Notes: a model not told the origin generated them from the letters alone. Counted from the first letter of the stretch, positions 25,515-35,322 are shown. The stretch: 64,000 nucleotides of DNA from Curtobacterium pusillum (GCA_002025645.1 CP018783.1:2108001-2172000), one strand, 5' to 3'. Numbers and translations are program-made.

Positions 25515-26341
25515 CCACCATCGCCCCAGCACCCACCTCGGAGCCGCGCGTCACCCCGCGCCCCGGCATCGGCGGATCCGGACTCCGCGCCACGATCCGG
25601 CAGTCCTTCACGATGGCGTACCGCGGCCTGGTGAAGGTCCGGCGCACACCGGAGCAGCTGTTCGACGTGACGCTCATGCCGATCGTCTTCACCGTGATGT
25701 TCACGTACATCTTCGGTGGCGCGATCGCCGGTGACATCGGCAGCTACCTGCCCGTGATCATCCCCGGCATCCTGGTGCAGACGAACATCACGTCGTCGAT
25801 CGTCACCGGCGTCCAACTCCGCGAGGACATGGACAAGGGCGTGTTCGACCGCTTCAAGTCGCTCCCGATCGCCCGCATCGCCCCGCTCGCCGGTGCACTG
25901 CTGGCCGACACCGTCCGCTACGCGATCGCCACCGCCATCACGTTCACGGTCGGCATCATCATGGGTCTCCGTCCCGATGGCGGCGCGGCAGCGGTCGTGC
26001 TGGCCGGCGTGCTCGTGATCGTGGTCGCCTGGTCGATCAGCTGGATCTTCGCCTACTTCGGCGTGATCGCCCGCACCGCGTCGAGCGTCTCGGGCATCGC
26101 GAACCTGGTGCTGTTCCCGCTGACGTTCCTGTCGAACGCGTTCGTCCCGACCGACACCCTGCCCGGCTGGCTGCGGTGGTTCACCGAGGTCAACCCGATC
26201 TCGCACCTCATCACCGCCGTGCGGGAGCTGATCAACCACGGCGCCGTCACCGGTGACCTCTGGATCAGCCTGCTCGGTGCGGCAGTGGTCGTCGCGGTCT
26301 TCGCGCCGCTGACGGTCCGCGCCTACATGCGGAAGGCGTAG
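25511..26341 (+). CDS. ABC-2 type permease, DrrB-like
   Basis: A 276-residue membrane protein with about six transmembrane segments (for example LMPIVFTVMFTYIFGG, AAVVLAGVLVIVVAWSISWIFAYFGV, LVLFPLTFLSNAFVP) and the ABC-2 signature region PLPGWLRWF-type near TLPGWLRWFTEVNPISH. It forms the exporter with the preceding ATPase. Its 3' end overlaps the 3' end of the convergent BTAD regulator by 19 bases. The substrate is unknown. Confidence 0.92.
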
Positions 26342-29300
26342 CGGAGCTCCTCGAGCAACAGCCGCGCGTGCGCGACGGCCTCGGTCCGGTCCCATCCGGC
26401 CGAGGCCGTCTCGGCGTCGGCGACCGGCGCCTCGCCGACTGCGTCGACGAGGAGCGGCCGGAGCCGTGCGTGGGCGAGCACCGCGAAGTCCTGCCGGGTG
26501 CCGAAGCGCATCGCGGTGCCCCAGCACCGAGCCGCCTCTGCCGGACGGCCGCTGCGCGCCGCCGCCACGGCGAGCCCCGCGAGCGTCGTGCCGATGACGG
26601 GCAGGTCGAGCCACCACGGGTGCACGCGGATCATCACGAGTGCGGCGTTCCGGATGCGGCGAGCGACCGTGCGTTCGTCGGCCTGGAGGCACGGTGCGGC
26701 TCCGTCGGCCGCGCGCAGCGCCGCCTCGTCGACCGCCGCGATCCGTGCCGCGCCCGCCATCACGGTCCAGTGCGGCGTCGCCTTCCGGTGCGGCAGGACC
26801 CAGTCCCACGCGGCCGTGTACTGCGCAGCGGCGCCGTCGAGGTCGCCCTCGAACCGGAGGCACTCCGCCCCGATCGCGACCGCGAGCACCCCGATCTGGG
26901 AGCGGTCGCCGTCGAAGCCGCCACGCCCCGCGACCGGTCGGTGCTGCAGCTCGGCGGCGACCGACCGCGCGGTGTCCACGGCCCCGGTGGCTGCCGAGCA
27001 GAGGCCGACGGTCCAGCCGATCTCGTACAGGTCGTCCTCGGCGCCGAAGCGCTCGAGCTGCTCCCGTGCGCGGCCCGCGTTCGCGAGGGCGTCCGCGTAC
27101 CGACCCGTCTGGGCGAGGAGCTGCGTCATGGTGACGGCGACGGTGCCGATCGTCCAGGCGTCGGCGGTGTGCTCCGCGAGCGTCTGCGCCCGGGTGGCGT
27201 ACCGGAGCGCGGCCTCGAACTCGCCGTCGTTCTCGGCGAGGGGCGCACTGAGCATGTTGGCGGTGCCGGCCACGCCCTCGTCGGGGTCGTCGCGCAGCCG
27301 CTCGAGCAGTGCGGTGCCCGCGGCCGGGCGCCCGAGCGTCAGGAGCAGGGCGGCCTGCGCGTCGAGCACCGGGAACCCCGTCGTCCCGGCACGACGGAGC
27401 CGTCGGAGCGTGGAGATCGCCCACGCCGCGGTCCGGCGGTCGTCGAACGCCGAGGACGCCCCGGCGACGACGAGTCCGACGTGCACCGCGGCGAGGTCCT
27501 CGGCTGCGGGCGGGCCCGAGCGCAGCACCGCGACGACGTCCGACGCGATCGCGGTGACCTCGCCGTGCGCGCCCCGGAGCGTCCAGTAGGCGCCGAGGGC
27601 CGCGAACACGTGCGCGGTCGCCGAGGCGTCGTCGGCGCGGAGGCTCCAGCGGAGCAGGGTCACGAGGTTGTCGGCCTCCCGCTGGACCTCGTGGAACCGG
27701 CCGAGCTGCTCCGGGCCGGTGAGCGTGAAGAGGTTCCGGGCGGCGGCGAAGTCCCGTCCCCAGCGGATCATCGCCGTTCGCACGGCCTCGGTGGTGCCGC
27801 GCTCGTCGAGCCGTGCGGCGCCGAACTCGCGGACCGTCTCGAGCAGGCGGTAGCGGACCGGCTCCCCCTCGACCTCGACGAGCTGCACGAGGGACTGCTC
27901 GACGAGTTCGGCGAGGTCGTCGAGCGCATCGTCGCGACGGTCCGGGGCGGCCACTGCCTCGACTGCGTCGACCGCCAGGCCGTCCGGGAACAGCGCCAGG
28001 CGCGTCAGGAGGTCCTGCGCACCGGCGTCGAGCAGGCGCCAGCTCCACTCGATGACCGCAAGGAGCGTGCGGTGCCGTTCCGGTGCGCTCCGGTCGCCAC
28101 CGCGGAGCAGGGCGAACCGGTCGTCGAGCCGACGTTCGATCTCGTCGATGCTCATCCCCCGGATCCGCGCGGCGGCCAGCTCGATCGCGAGCGGCGACCC
28201 GTCGAGCCGCGTGCAGATGCGTCGGACGGTGTCGACGGGCAGCACGGCACCGGGTCTGGCGGCCCGGGCGCGCTCCGTGAAGAGCCGGACCGCGGCGCCG
28301 TCGGCCTCGACCGGCAGGGGCGCGAGGGGCGCCACGACCTCGCCGGCGATCGCGAGCGGTGCGCGCGAGGTCGTGAGGATCCGGAGGTCCGGGATGCTCG
28401 CGAGCAGGTCCGCCGCGAAGCCGGCGACGTCGCCGACGAGGTGCTCGCAGTTGTCGAGGACCAGGACGGTCGGGGCCTCCCCGAGCGCCCGGCCGACACG
28501 TGCCCGCAGGTCGGCGACGACGACGTCCCGCAGCGCCCGGGCCGAGCGGAACTCGGCCACCCCGAGCAGGGCACCGAGCGCGGGGACGACGTCCTCGGCG
28601 GTGGCGATCGGCGCGAGCTCGAACACCACGACGCCGGTGGTCGGCGGCACCCCGGCGGCGACCGCTTGCGCGAGGCGGGTCTTGCCCAGCCCACCCGCAC
28701 CGAGGATCGTGACCAGCCGGTTGCGGGACAGGAGGTCCGTGACGGCGGCGATGTCCTCCTGTCGTCCGACCAGCGCGTTCGGCGCTGCCCGCAATCCGAC
28801 CCGGCGAGCGCGACCGGAGTCGGCGGCGGACCGGCGGAGCAGCTCGGCGTTCAACCGCACCAGGTCGGCCGAGGGGTCCGCACCGAGTTCGTCGGCCAGG
28901 CGGTCCCGGTGCGTCGCGAACGCGGCGAGCGCCTCGGCGTTCCGGCCCGCCGCGACGAGGGCGCGCATGCACCCGGCGACCGCGACCTCGTCGAACGGGT
29001 TCGCCTCGGACTCGGCGAGCCACAGCGCAGCCGCTTCGCCCGCGTCCCCGCGGTCGAGGAGGAGTTCGCCGAGCCGGCGTCGGAGCGCGCGGCGGGCAGC
29101 GGCGGCTCGGTCGGCGAGCGCCGCACCGAGGTCCCCGTCGACGTCCGTTCCGGGGTCGCCCCGCCACCCGTCGAGCGCTGCCCGGACCGTCGCGACGTCG
29201 TCGCTGGACGCCGCGTGCTCGGCTGCCGTGAGGTCGACCGCGCCCGGGTCGACCCCGAGCGCGTACCCGGTGCTGGTCGAGACGACGACGCCGTCGGCGG

Positions 29301-29532
29301 TGCTGCGCCGGAGCCGGGAGACGAGGGTCTGCAGCGCCGCACGTGCACCGCGTGGCTGGTCGTCCCCCCAGAGCTCGTCGATGAGCGACTCGGTCGTCAC
29401 GGCGTGTCCGTGCGCGAGCACCAGCGCGACGAGGAACGAGCGCGCGAGGGCTCCCGGCACGGGCGTCTGCGCTCCCGAGGGACCCGCGACCGTCACGGGT
29501 CCGAGGACGGCGACGCGGGGCTGCTCGGGCAC
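26323..29532 (-). CDS. BTAD/AfsR-family transcriptional regulator with ATPase and TPR regions
   Basis: A 1069-residue SARP-type large regulator. An OmpR-like winged helix covers about 1-95 (ARAALQTLVSRLRR, VVSTSTGYALGVDP). The BTAD domain is at about 98-240, and an NTPase follows with P-loop GAGGLGKTR (278-286) and Walker B VLVLDNCEHL (356-365). Many helical TPR-like repeats fill the C-terminal half. Such proteins activate secondary metabolite or export genes. It is convergent with the DrrAB-like exporter, and triple 11-bp repeats precede that exporter, so it may control it. Residues 946-952 are encoded by a match to the palindromic repeat. Confidence 0.9.
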   Translation of the reverse strand: MPEQPRVAVLGPVTVAGPSGAQTPVPGALARSFLVALVLAHGHAVTTESLIDELWGDDQPRGARAALQTLVSRLRRSTADGVVVSTSTGYALGVDPGAVDLTAAEHAASSDDVATVRAALDGWRGDPGTDVDGDLGAALADRAAAARRALRRRLGELLLDRGDAGEAAALWLAESEANPFDEVAVAGCMRALVAAGRNAEALAAFATHRDRLADELGADPSADLVRLNAELLRRSAADSGRARRVGLRAAPNALVGRQEDIAAVTDLLSRNRLVTILGAGGLGKTRLAQAVAAGVPPTTGVVVFELAPIATAEDVVPALGALLGVAEFRSARALRDVVVADLRARVGRALGEAPTVLVLDNCEHLVGDVAGFAADLLASIPDLRILTTSRAPLAIAGEVVAPLAPLPVEADGAAVRLFTERARAARPGAVLPVDTVRRICTRLDGSPLAIELAAARIRGMSIDEIERRLDDRFALLRGGDRSAPERHRTLLAVIEWSWRLLDAGAQDLLTRLALFPDGLAVDAVEAVAAPDRRDDALDDLAELVEQSLVQLVEVEGEPVRYRLLETVREFGAARLDERGTTEAVRTAMIRWGRDFAAARNLFTLTGPEQLGRFHEVQREADNLVTLLRWSLRADDASATAHVFAALGAYWTLRGAHGEVTAIASDVVAVLRSGPPAAEDLAAVHVGLVVAGASSAFDDRRTAAWAISTLRRLRRAGTTGFPVLDAQAALLLTLGRPAAGTALLERLRDDPDEGVAGTANMLSAPLAENDGEFEAALRYATRAQTLAEHTADAWTIGTVAVTMTQLLAQTGRYADALANAGRAREQLERFGAEDDLYEIGWTVGLCSAATGAVDTARSVAAELQHRPVAGRGGFDGDRSQIGVLAVAIGAECLRFEGDLDGAAAQYTAAWDWVLPHRKATPHWTVMAGAARIAAVDEAALRAADGAAPCLQADERTVARRIRNAALVMIRVHPWWLDLPVIGTTLAGLAVAAARSGRPAEAARCWGTAMRFGTRQDFAVLAHARLRPLLVDAVGEAPVADAETASAGWDRTEAVAHARLLLEELRYAFRM
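26677..26697 (+). repeat. Repeat half-unit inside the BTAD regulator gene
   Basis: A match of about 20 bases to the half-palindrome (GTCGGCCTGGAGGCACGGTG), the same as the left arms at 31.64 and 49.71 kb. On the coding strand it reads APCLQAD in the TPR region. Only one arm is present, so it is either a remnant or chance. Confidence 0.45.
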
Positions 29533-29559
29533 GCTGACGAGTCTACGGACGGCGCACGG

Positions 29560-30048
29560 TCACTCGCCGCGGTAGCGCGCCCGCAGTTCGGCGTACCGCG
29601 CGTCCCAGTCGAACGCCGCGATGCCGTCGAGGTCCCCGGCGAGGTCGAGTTCGAGGAGCTCGAGGTACGTGTGCCACCCCGGCGCGTAGTCCCGCCCGCC
29701 GACGCCGTCGTGCTCGAGTCGAAGCGCCGCGCCGTCCGCCACGGGCTCGACCGTGACGGTGAGCGTCGTCTCCTGCTCCTCGCTGGCGTGCCAGGTGGTC
29801 GTGAACGTGCGCGGGGCGTCGCACGCCGTGACCGTCCCCTCGGTGAAGACCGTGCCGTCGTCGTACCGCGCGAGCCAGCGGCCGCCGAGGTGGAACTCCC
29901 CTTCGTACGGCGCCATCCACCGTGAGAGCCGTTCGGGGTCGGTGATGGCGTCCCAGAGGTCCTCGACGGTCGTCGGGTAGGTCTGGGCGAAGCGGATGAG
30001 GTACCCGCCGGAGGGCGAGGCCTCGACGGTGCCGTCGGTGGTGCGCAT
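29560..30048 (-). CDS. SRPBCC (AHSA1-type) protein
   Basis: A 162-residue START/SRPBCC-fold protein with the AHSA1 pattern: FAQTYPTTVEDLWDAITDPERLSRWMAPYEGEFHLGGRW at the N-terminus and GWHTYLELLELDLAG near the end. The ligand is unknown. It starts two bases after the stop of an ArsR repressor. This ArsR-SRPBCC pairing is widespread, and the repressor probably controls both. Confidence 0.88.
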   Translation of the reverse strand: MRTTDGTVEASPSGGYLIRFAQTYPTTVEDLWDAITDPERLSRWMAPYEGEFHLGGRWLARYDDGTVFTEGTVTACDAPRTFTTTWHASEEQETTLTVTVEPVADGAALRLEHDGVGGRDYAPGWHTYLELLELDLAGDLDGIAAFDWDARYAELRARYRGE

Positions 30049-30049
30049 G

Positions 30050-30394
30050 TCAGTGCTCCTCGGGATGGGTGTCCGGAGCACGACGGCCCCGGGCGATCTC
30101 GGTCGTGAGGGCGTCGAGCCGCTGCCGCCAGAGGGCGCGGTACCGTTCGACGGCGCGGTCGAGCTCCTCGACGGCGCGGGGTTCCAGTCGGTACACGCGA
30201 GCGGTCCCCCGAGGTGCGGCCGTGGCGAACCCGGCGTCGCGCAGGACGCGCAGGTGCCGGGAAACCGCGGGTTGGGAGATGCCGAACTCCGCCCCGATGA
30301 CGTCGGTCAGCGCACCGGCCGTCCGGTCCCCCTCGGCGAGGAGTTCCGTGAGCCGGCGTCGGACGGGGTCACCGAGGACGTCGAAGGCGTGCAC
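30050..30394 (-). CDS. ArsR-family winged-helix repressor
   Basis: A 114-residue regulator. The winged helix is clear (FDVLGDPVRRRLTELLAEGDRTAGALTDVI, FGISQPAVSRHLRVLRDAGF, AAPRGTARVYRLEPRAVEELD). It has no metal-binding cysteine cluster, so it probably does not sense arsenic or other soft metals. The GTG start at 30394 lies close behind the -10 region, giving a very short leader. It is autoregulated, if the palindrome just upstream is its operator. Confidence 0.88.
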   Translation of the reverse strand: MHAFDVLGDPVRRRLTELLAEGDRTAGALTDVIGAEFGISQPAVSRHLRVLRDAGFATAAPRGTARVYRLEPRAVEELDRAVERYRALWRQRLDALTTEIARGRRAPDTHPEEH

Positions 30395-30405
30395 ACCGTC
30401 ACTCT

Positions 30406-30421
30406 ATAACCGCAGTGTTAT
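30406..30421 (-). promoter_or_regulatory. ArsR promoter with overlapping operator
   Basis: ATAACCGCAGTGTTAT has inverted arms ATAAC and GTTAT separated by six bases. On the minus strand GTTATAGAG overlaps it and gives a TATAGA-like -10 box about ten bases before the start codon. A repressor bound here would block transcription. Confidence 0.55.
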
Positions 30422-30432
30422 GAAGTCGAGAG

Positions 30433-31551
30433 TCAGCCGCGCGGCTTGCCGAACGCCGACGGCCCCGTCCGGGTGTCCAGGTCCGCGGTCGCACGGCGCT
30501 CGGACTCGACGATGCCCCGGAGCGCGACGAGGGCGGCCGAGGTGACCGCGACGTGCGACGGGTTCTCCCGCGAGGCGTCGAGCGCTCGTTCGACCTCGGC
30601 GATCGCGTCGTCACCTGCCTCCTCCGGGCACTCGCCGCGGATCATGCACGCCAGCTGCCGCATCGCCTTCGAGAGCGGCTCCGCGAACGCCGGGTCCGGC
30701 CGCCCGATGCCCTCGGACACCGGTCCGGACCGGGCCACGAGCTCGGTGAGGTCCGTCGTGTACCAGGCCACCCGCTCCAGGGCCCGGAAGCGCGCACCGT
30801 CCTTCTCGAGCCGGGCGCGCGACCCGCGGAGTGCCCCGCGCGGGTTCAGCCGGCGACTCTCGTGCGCGATCGACACCCGGGACCGCACGTCGGCGATCGC
30901 CCGGTCGAGCCGGTCCTGCTGTCGGTCCCACGCCTTCTCGTCGCGCGTCCCGTCCTCGAGCACCCCGGCGAGTCCGTCGAGGTGGTCGGCGAGGACCCCG
31001 TTGACCGCGTCGATGCGGTGCTCGGCGTCCCAGAAGTGCAGCGGCGGGAACACCAGGAAGTTCACCAGGAGGCCGACCACGACGCCGACGGCCATCTGCA
31101 CGAGGTACCCGAGCGAGTAGCCCTCGGCGTGTGCTCCGCCGACGAGCAGGACGAACAGTGCCGCGGTGGACACCCACGAGCTGCCCTCCCCGAGCACCCG
31201 GAACCCGCCCACGAGCACCCCGATGCCCACGGCCAGCGCGACGGCGAGGAACCCGGGGTCACCGACCCACATCGTGAACCCGGCGATGACGATGCCGAGC
31301 GCGATCCCGATCAGCGTCTGCACGCCGCTCCGGATGCCCGCGAAGACCGTCGTCTGCATCGCCACGACCGCACCGAGCGGGGCGTAGTACGGGTACTCCG
31401 CCGCGACGCCGGGGACGTGCCGGGCGATGAACCACGCGATCACCGCGGCGGCTGCGGCCTTCGCGGCGTGCAGCAGACGCGGCTGGGTCCCGGAGGTGCG
31501 GCTCCACCGCCAGAGGCGGGTACCCACTCCCGCCACGTGCTCGAACGGCAT
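30433..31551 (-). CDS. FUSC family membrane protein
   Basis: A 372-residue protein with about six hydrophobic segments in the first 170 residues (AAAAAVIAWFIARHV, YYAPLGAVVAMQTTVFAG, LIGIALGIVIAGFTMWV, FLAVALAVGIGVLVGG, AALFVLLVGGA, LVQMAVGVVVGLLVNFLVFPPL) and a helical cytoplasmic C-terminal half. This fits the FUSC/aromatic acid exporter superfamily. The substrate is not known. It lies downstream of rplQ beyond terminators, so it is probably transcribed separately. Confidence 0.85.
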   Translation of the reverse strand: MPFEHVAGVGTRLWRWSRTSGTQPRLLHAAKAAAAAVIAWFIARHVPGVAAEYPYYAPLGAVVAMQTTVFAGIRSGVQTLIGIALGIVIAGFTMWVGDPGFLAVALAVGIGVLVGGFRVLGEGSSWVSTAALFVLLVGGAHAEGYSLGYLVQMAVGVVVGLLVNFLVFPPLHFWDAEHRIDAVNGVLADHLDGLAGVLEDGTRDEKAWDRQQDRLDRAIADVRSRVSIAHESRRLNPRGALRGSRARLEKDGARFRALERVAWYTTDLTELVARSGPVSEGIGRPDPAFAEPLSKAMRQLACMIRGECPEEAGDDAIAEVERALDASRENPSHVAVTSAALVALRGIVESERRATADLDTRTGPSAFGKPRG

Positions 31552-31640
31552 CGCTTCCTCTCGTCGTGTCGGCCGGTCACGCTACGGGGTCTCGGCTGGG
31601 AGACGGGGCCGACCCGCGTTCTGCGACCTGCGCCGCTGTC

Positions 31641-31682
31641 GGCCTGGAGGCACGTGGCGGGCCCGCACCGCGCCTCCAGGCC
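31641..31682. repeat. Palindromic repeat family, copy C
   Basis: Outer arms GGCCTGGAGGC (31641-31651) and GCCTCCAGGCC (31672-31682). The inner part is imperfect. It lies between the FUSC gene and rplQ. Confidence 0.75.
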
Positions 31683-31700
31683 GCTTCGTGCGCACCCTGC

Positions 31701-31736
31701 CGACGAGTGCGGGCGTTCCACCCCGCGCACTCGTCG
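31701..31736. terminator. Hairpin between rplQ and the FUSC gene
   Basis: An 11-bp perfect stem CGACGAGTGCG (31701-31711) with CGCACTCGTCG (31726-31736). It is the second hairpin downstream of rplQ and may back up the first. Confidence 0.5.
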
Positions 31737-31764
31737 TTCTGCCGCGCACTTCGCGTCGCAGACG

Positions 31765-31803
31765 CGGAACGGCCCCCGCAGCCAGGCTGCGGGGGCCGTT
31801 CCG
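31765..31803 (-). terminator. Terminator of the alpha operon (after rplQ)
   Basis: An 18-bp perfect stem (31765-31782 with 31786-31803) around a CAG loop, 14 bases beyond the rplQ stop codon. This is one of the strongest hairpins in the window. Confidence 0.85.
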
Positions 31804-31817
31804 TGGTGGTGCTGAGG

Positions 31818-32408
31818 TTACTTGGCGTCGCCCGACTTCTCGGCGTCGTCAGCCTTCGTCGCGGCGTCTTCCTCGACCTCGGCGGCAGCCTCGGTGTCGG
31901 CCTCCTCGGCGACGGGAGCGGACTCCTCGGTGGTCTCGGTCTCCTCGACCGGGGCCTCCTCGGTGCTCGTCTCGTCGGCTGCGGGCTCCTCGACCGGCGC
32001 GGCGGCGGCCGGAGCCGACTTGCGCGAGACGGGGGCCGGCGTGCTCGAGAGCGGCTCGAGGACGAGCTCGATCGACGCGAGGGGAGCGTTGTCGCCCTTG
32101 CGGAAACCGAGCTTCGTGATGCGGGTGTAGCCACCCGGACGCTCCTCGACCTGCGGAGCGATCTCGGTGAACAGCGTGTGCACGACGGACTTGTCGCGCA
32201 GGATGCTGATCACGCGACGACGCGCGTGCAGGTCGCCACGCTTCGCGAACGTGATGAGACGCTCGGCGACGGGACGGAGGCGCTTGGCCTTCGTCTCGGT
32301 GGTCGTGATGCGACCGTGCGTGAAGAGGGCGTTGGCGAGGTTGCTCAGGAGCAGGCGCTCGTGGGCGGGGCCGCCACCGAGGCGGGGGCCCTTGGTGGGC
32401 TTCGGCAT
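31818..32408 (-). CDS. rplQ: 50S ribosomal protein L17 with acidic C-terminal tail
   Basis: A 196-residue L17. The conserved core is residues 1-119 ([64 protein letters not shown]). Residues 120-196 are a low-complexity acidic tail of Glu, Ala, Thr and Asp, longer than the core needs. It is the last gene of the rpoA unit. Confidence 0.96.
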   Translation of the reverse strand: MPKPTKGPRLGGGPAHERLLLSNLANALFTHGRITTTETKAKRLRPVAERLITFAKRGDLHARRRVISILRDKSVVHTLFTEIAPQVEERPGGYTRITKLGFRKGDNAPLASIELVLEPLSSTPAPVSRKSAPAAAAPVEEPAADETSTEEAPVEETETTEESAPVAEEADTEAAAEVEEDAATKADDAEKSGDAK

Positions 32409-32474
32409 GTCAGTTCTCCAGTGGTGAAAGTGTTGCGCGCTGCGTCAGCGGCGCGCGTGCGCGTGAGCGCGAGG

Positions 32475-33470
32475 TCAGTTGTTGGACTCGTCCTCGTCGT
32501 ACCCGCTGTAGAAGTGGGCGCCGTCGAATCCGGGGACGGTGTCCTTGAGGGACAGGCCGAGCTCGGTGAGCTTGTCCTTGACCTCGTCCACCGACTTCTG
32601 ACCGAAGTTGCGGATGTTCATGAGCTGCGTCTCCGACAGGGCGACGAGCTCGGACACCGTGTTGATGCCCTCCCGCTTGAGGCAGTTGTAGCTGCGGACC
32701 GACAGGTCGAGGTCCTCGATCGGGGTCTGCAGCTCGTTCGAGAGCACTGCGTCGACCGGCGCGGGGCCGATCTCGATGCCCTCGGCCGCCGTGTTGAGCT
32801 CACGGGCGAGCCCGAACAGCTCGACGAGCGTCCGACCAGCCGACGCGATGGCGTCGCGCGGCGTGATGGCCGGCTTCGACTCGACGTCGACGACCAGGCG
32901 GTCGAAGTCCGTGCGCTCACCGGCACGCGTCGCCTCGACGCGGTAGGTGACCTTGAGGACCGGCGAGTAGATCGAGTCGATCGGGATCTGACCGGCCTCG
33001 CTGAACTCCGAACGGTTCTGCGTCGCCGACACGTAGCCACGGCCACGCTCGATCGTCAGCTCGAGCTCGAAGCGCGCGGTGTCGTTCAGGGTCGCGATGA
33101 CGAGGTCCGGGTTGTGGATCTCGACGCCGGCCGGCGCGGAGATGTCCGCGGCGGTGACCTGACCAGCACCCTGCTTGCGCAGGTACGCCGTGATGGGCTC
33201 GTCGTGCTCGCTGGAGACGACCAGGCTCTTGATGTTGAGGATGATCTCGGTGACGTCTTCCTTGACACCGGGAACGGTGCTGAACTCGTGGAGGACGCCG
33301 TCGATGCGGATGCTGGTGACAGCCGCGCCGGGGATCGAGGAGAGGAGCGTGCGGCGCAGCGAGTTGCCGAGGGTGTAACCGAAGCCCGGCTCGAGCGGCT
33401 CGATGACGAAGCGCGAGCGGAACTCGGAGATCGATTCCTCGGTCAGGGTGGGGCGCTGTGCAATGAGCAC
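32475..33470 (-). CDS. rpoA: DNA-directed RNA polymerase subunit alpha
   Basis: A 331-residue alpha subunit. The N-terminal assembly domain begins [40 protein letters not shown] and covers about 1-230. The C-terminal domain has [35 protein letters not shown], which contacts UP elements and activators. The GTG start at 33470 has AAGGA eight bases upstream and is chosen over earlier in-frame codons. The final acidic residues (YDEDESNN) are lineage-typical. Confidence 0.97.
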   Translation of the reverse strand: MLIAQRPTLTEESISEFRSRFVIEPLEPGFGYTLGNSLRRTLLSSIPGAAVTSIRIDGVLHEFSTVPGVKEDVTEIILNIKSLVVSSEHDEPITAYLRKQGAGQVTAADISAPAGVEIHNPDLVIATLNDTARFELELTIERGRGYVSATQNRSEFSEAGQIPIDSIYSPVLKVTYRVEATRAGERTDFDRLVVDVESKPAITPRDAIASAGRTLVELFGLARELNTAAEGIEIGPAPVDAVLSNELQTPIEDLDLSVRSYNCLKREGINTVSELVALSETQLMNIRNFGQKSVDEVKDKLTELGLSLKDTVPGFDGAHFYSGYDEDESNN

Positions 33471-33678
33471 TGTGGGATTCCTTTCGGCGGAGTGTCCGCT
33501 ATATGACACTCGGCGGTACGACGGGGCCGGCCGGGCCCCGACGGGTCTGTTGAGTTGTGATCACGCGCACGCGCTTGCCAGGACGGCATGACCTGCGCGA
33601 TCGAACGACCAGGAATGGCCGCGGGCCCTGCCCGGCCCCGTCAGGGGACGAGCAGGGCGCGGCCGGTTGCTCCTCGCG

Positions 33679-34077
33679 TCAGACGCGACGGCGCTTGGGC
33701 GGGCGGCACCCGTTGTGCGCCTGCGGCGTGACGTCGTTGATCGAGCCGACCTCGAGGCCAGCGGCCTGGAGGGAGCGGATCGCGGTTTCGCGGCCCGAGC
33801 CCGGACCCTTCACGAAGACGTCGACCTTCTTGACGCCGTGCTCCTGCGCCTGACGCGCAGCGGACTCGGCGGCGAGCTGCGCCGCGAACGGCGTCGACTT
33901 GCGCGAACCCTTGAAGCCCACGGCACCCGAGGACGCCCAGCTGAGGACGGCACCCGACGGGTCGGTGATGCTGACGATCGTGTTGTTGAACGTGCTCTTG
34001 ATGTGGGCCTGGCCCACGGCGACGTTCTTCTTCTCCTTGCGGCGCGGCTTGCGCGCGGCAGTCTTAGGGGTAGCCAT
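33679..34077 (-). CDS. rpsK: 30S ribosomal protein S11
   Basis: A 132-residue S11 with the conserved [46 protein letters not shown] and the C-terminal [16 protein letters not shown] 208-base spacer to rpoA follows, in which I see no gene. Confidence 0.97.
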   Translation of the reverse strand: MATPKTAARKPRRKEKKNVAVGQAHIKSTFNNTIVSITDPSGAVLSWASSGAVGFKGSRKSTPFAAQLAAESAARQAQEHGVKKVDVFVKGPGSGRETAIRSLQAAGLEVGSINDVTPQAHNGCRPPKRRRV

Positions 34078-34086
34078 CGGGGTCTC

Positions 34087-34461
34087 CTATCGAGCCTTCT
34101 TCTTGCCTGCCACGGTGCGCTTCGGTCCCTTGCGGGTACGCGCGTTGGTCTTGGTGCGCTGACCGCGCACCGGGAGACCACGACGGTGGCGAAGACCCTC
34201 GTAGCTACCGATCTCGACCTTGCGGCGGATGTCGGCTGCGACCTCACGGCGGAGGTCACCCTCCACCTTGAAGTTGCCCTCGATGAAGTCACGGAGGGCG
34301 ACGAGCTGGTCGTCGGTCAGGTCCTTGACGCGGATGTCACCGGAGATACCGGTCTCGGCGAGTGCCTGGACCGCGCGGGTACGGCCGACGCCGTAGATGT
34401 ACGTGAGTGCGATCTCCACGCGCTTCTCGCGCGGGATGTCGACGCCTGCTAGACGTGCCAT
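34087..34461 (-). CDS. rpsM: 30S ribosomal protein S13
   Basis: A 124-residue S13. [30 protein letters not shown] and [32 protein letters not shown] are diagnostic. The basic C-terminus contacts the P-site tRNA in the small-subunit head. Confidence 0.97.
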   Translation of the reverse strand: MARLAGVDIPREKRVEIALTYIYGVGRTRAVQALAETGISGDIRVKDLTDDQLVALRDFIEGNFKVEGDLRREVAADIRRKVEIGSYEGLRHRRGLPVRGQRTKTNARTRKGPKRTVAGKKKAR

Positions 34462-34623
34462 GTGATGGCTGCTCCTGTTGTCGATGGAGGTGTGGAGCAG
34501 TACCGGTGCTCGGGCCTCCGACCCGAGGTGTCCCCGCTCGCGCGGTTCTTGGTACTGCGTTCGATGTTGAGTTGTGGTTCCTGCGCAGGCCGCCCGAGGG
34601 CGATCCGCATCAGGCAGCCGGGA

Positions 34624-34740
34624 CTAGCCCTGGCGCTGCTTGTGACGCGGGTTGCTCTTGCAGATCACCATGACGCGGCCCTTGCGGCGAATGACACGGC
34701 AGTGCTCGCAGATGGGCTTGACGCTGGGGTTGACCTTCAT
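34624..34740 (-). CDS. rpmJ: 50S ribosomal protein L36 (zinc form)
   Basis: A 38-residue protein beginning [21 protein letters not shown]11, C14, C27 and H32 form the zinc-ribbon CCCH set, so this is the zinc-containing form. It lies between infA and rpsM, the usual place. A 162-base spacer to rpsM contains a CTCGGG/CCCGAG hairpin near 34509-34527 but no gene. Confidence 0.97.
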   Translation of the reverse strand: MKVNPSVKPICEHCRVIRRKGRVMVICKSNPRHKQRQG

Positions 34741-34810
34741 TGTTGTTTCCTCGTGCTCGCTGGCTTCGTGCCCGGCAGGGTTGCCGAGCCGTTCCTTTCC
34801 AGCTCGCGGA

Positions 34811-35032
34811 TCACTTGTAGCGGTAGACGATCCGGCCGCGGGTCAGGTCGTACGGGCTCAGCTCCACGATCACGCGGTCCTCGGGGAGGATGCGGATGTA
34901 GTGCTGGCGCATCTTCCCGGAGATGTGCGCGAGGACCTTGTGTCCGTTGGTCAGCTCAACGCGGAACATCGCGTTGGGCAGAGCTTCGAGCACCGAGCCC
35001 TCGATCTCGATGACGCCGTCTTTCTTGGCCAT
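34811..35032 (-). CDS. infA: Translation initiation factor IF-1
   Basis: A 73-residue OB-fold factor that binds the ribosomal A site during initiation. [42 protein letters not shown] is almost invariant in bacteria. It is the first gene of infA-rpmJ-rpsM-rpsK-rpoA-rplQ, with its own promoter upstream. Confidence 0.98.
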   Translation of the reverse strand: MAKKDGVIEIEGSVLEALPNAMFRVELTNGHKVLAHISGKMRQHYIRILPEDRVIVELSPYDLTRGRIVYRYK

Positions 35033-35127
35033 AGCCTCACTGTCGCTTGGTTGGATTACCGGTGTGATCCCCGAGCCGGTCTGCGGGTCGGGCGCCACGC
35101 CAAGAAGGCATGGCACACCAAAGATCG

Positions 35128-35156
35128 ATCTTATGTGGTAAACCCAGGATTGCCAA
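35128..35156 (-). promoter_or_regulatory. Promoter of the infA-rplQ operon
   Basis: On the minus strand TTGGCA (35151-35156), exactly 17 bases, then TAAGAT (35128-35133), close to the sigma-70 consensus. The predicted start near 35121 gives a leader of about 90 bases before infA. The rest of the infA to LCP spacer shows no gene and no plus-strand promoter that I could choose. Confidence 0.7.
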
Positions 35157-35322
35157 GTGGAGGCCGCGAAGTCCCCACGTCTGGGGCTTCACAGACGTGC
35201 CTGAGCGTTCCACAGTGGTTTGTCGGCAGCCTCCGGGCCGCCGCATGTCACCGGACCCTAGCGTGACCTGCGCAGCCTCGTCCGCGCCGCCCGAACGCGC
35301 TGGACCACCGAACGGAGACCAC

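Noticed and set aside
33548-34576. Shared TGTTGAGTTGTG at about 33.55 and 34.57 kb as a leader regulatory element
   Set aside because: Only twelve bases match and the flanks do not fold similarly, so support is too weak.
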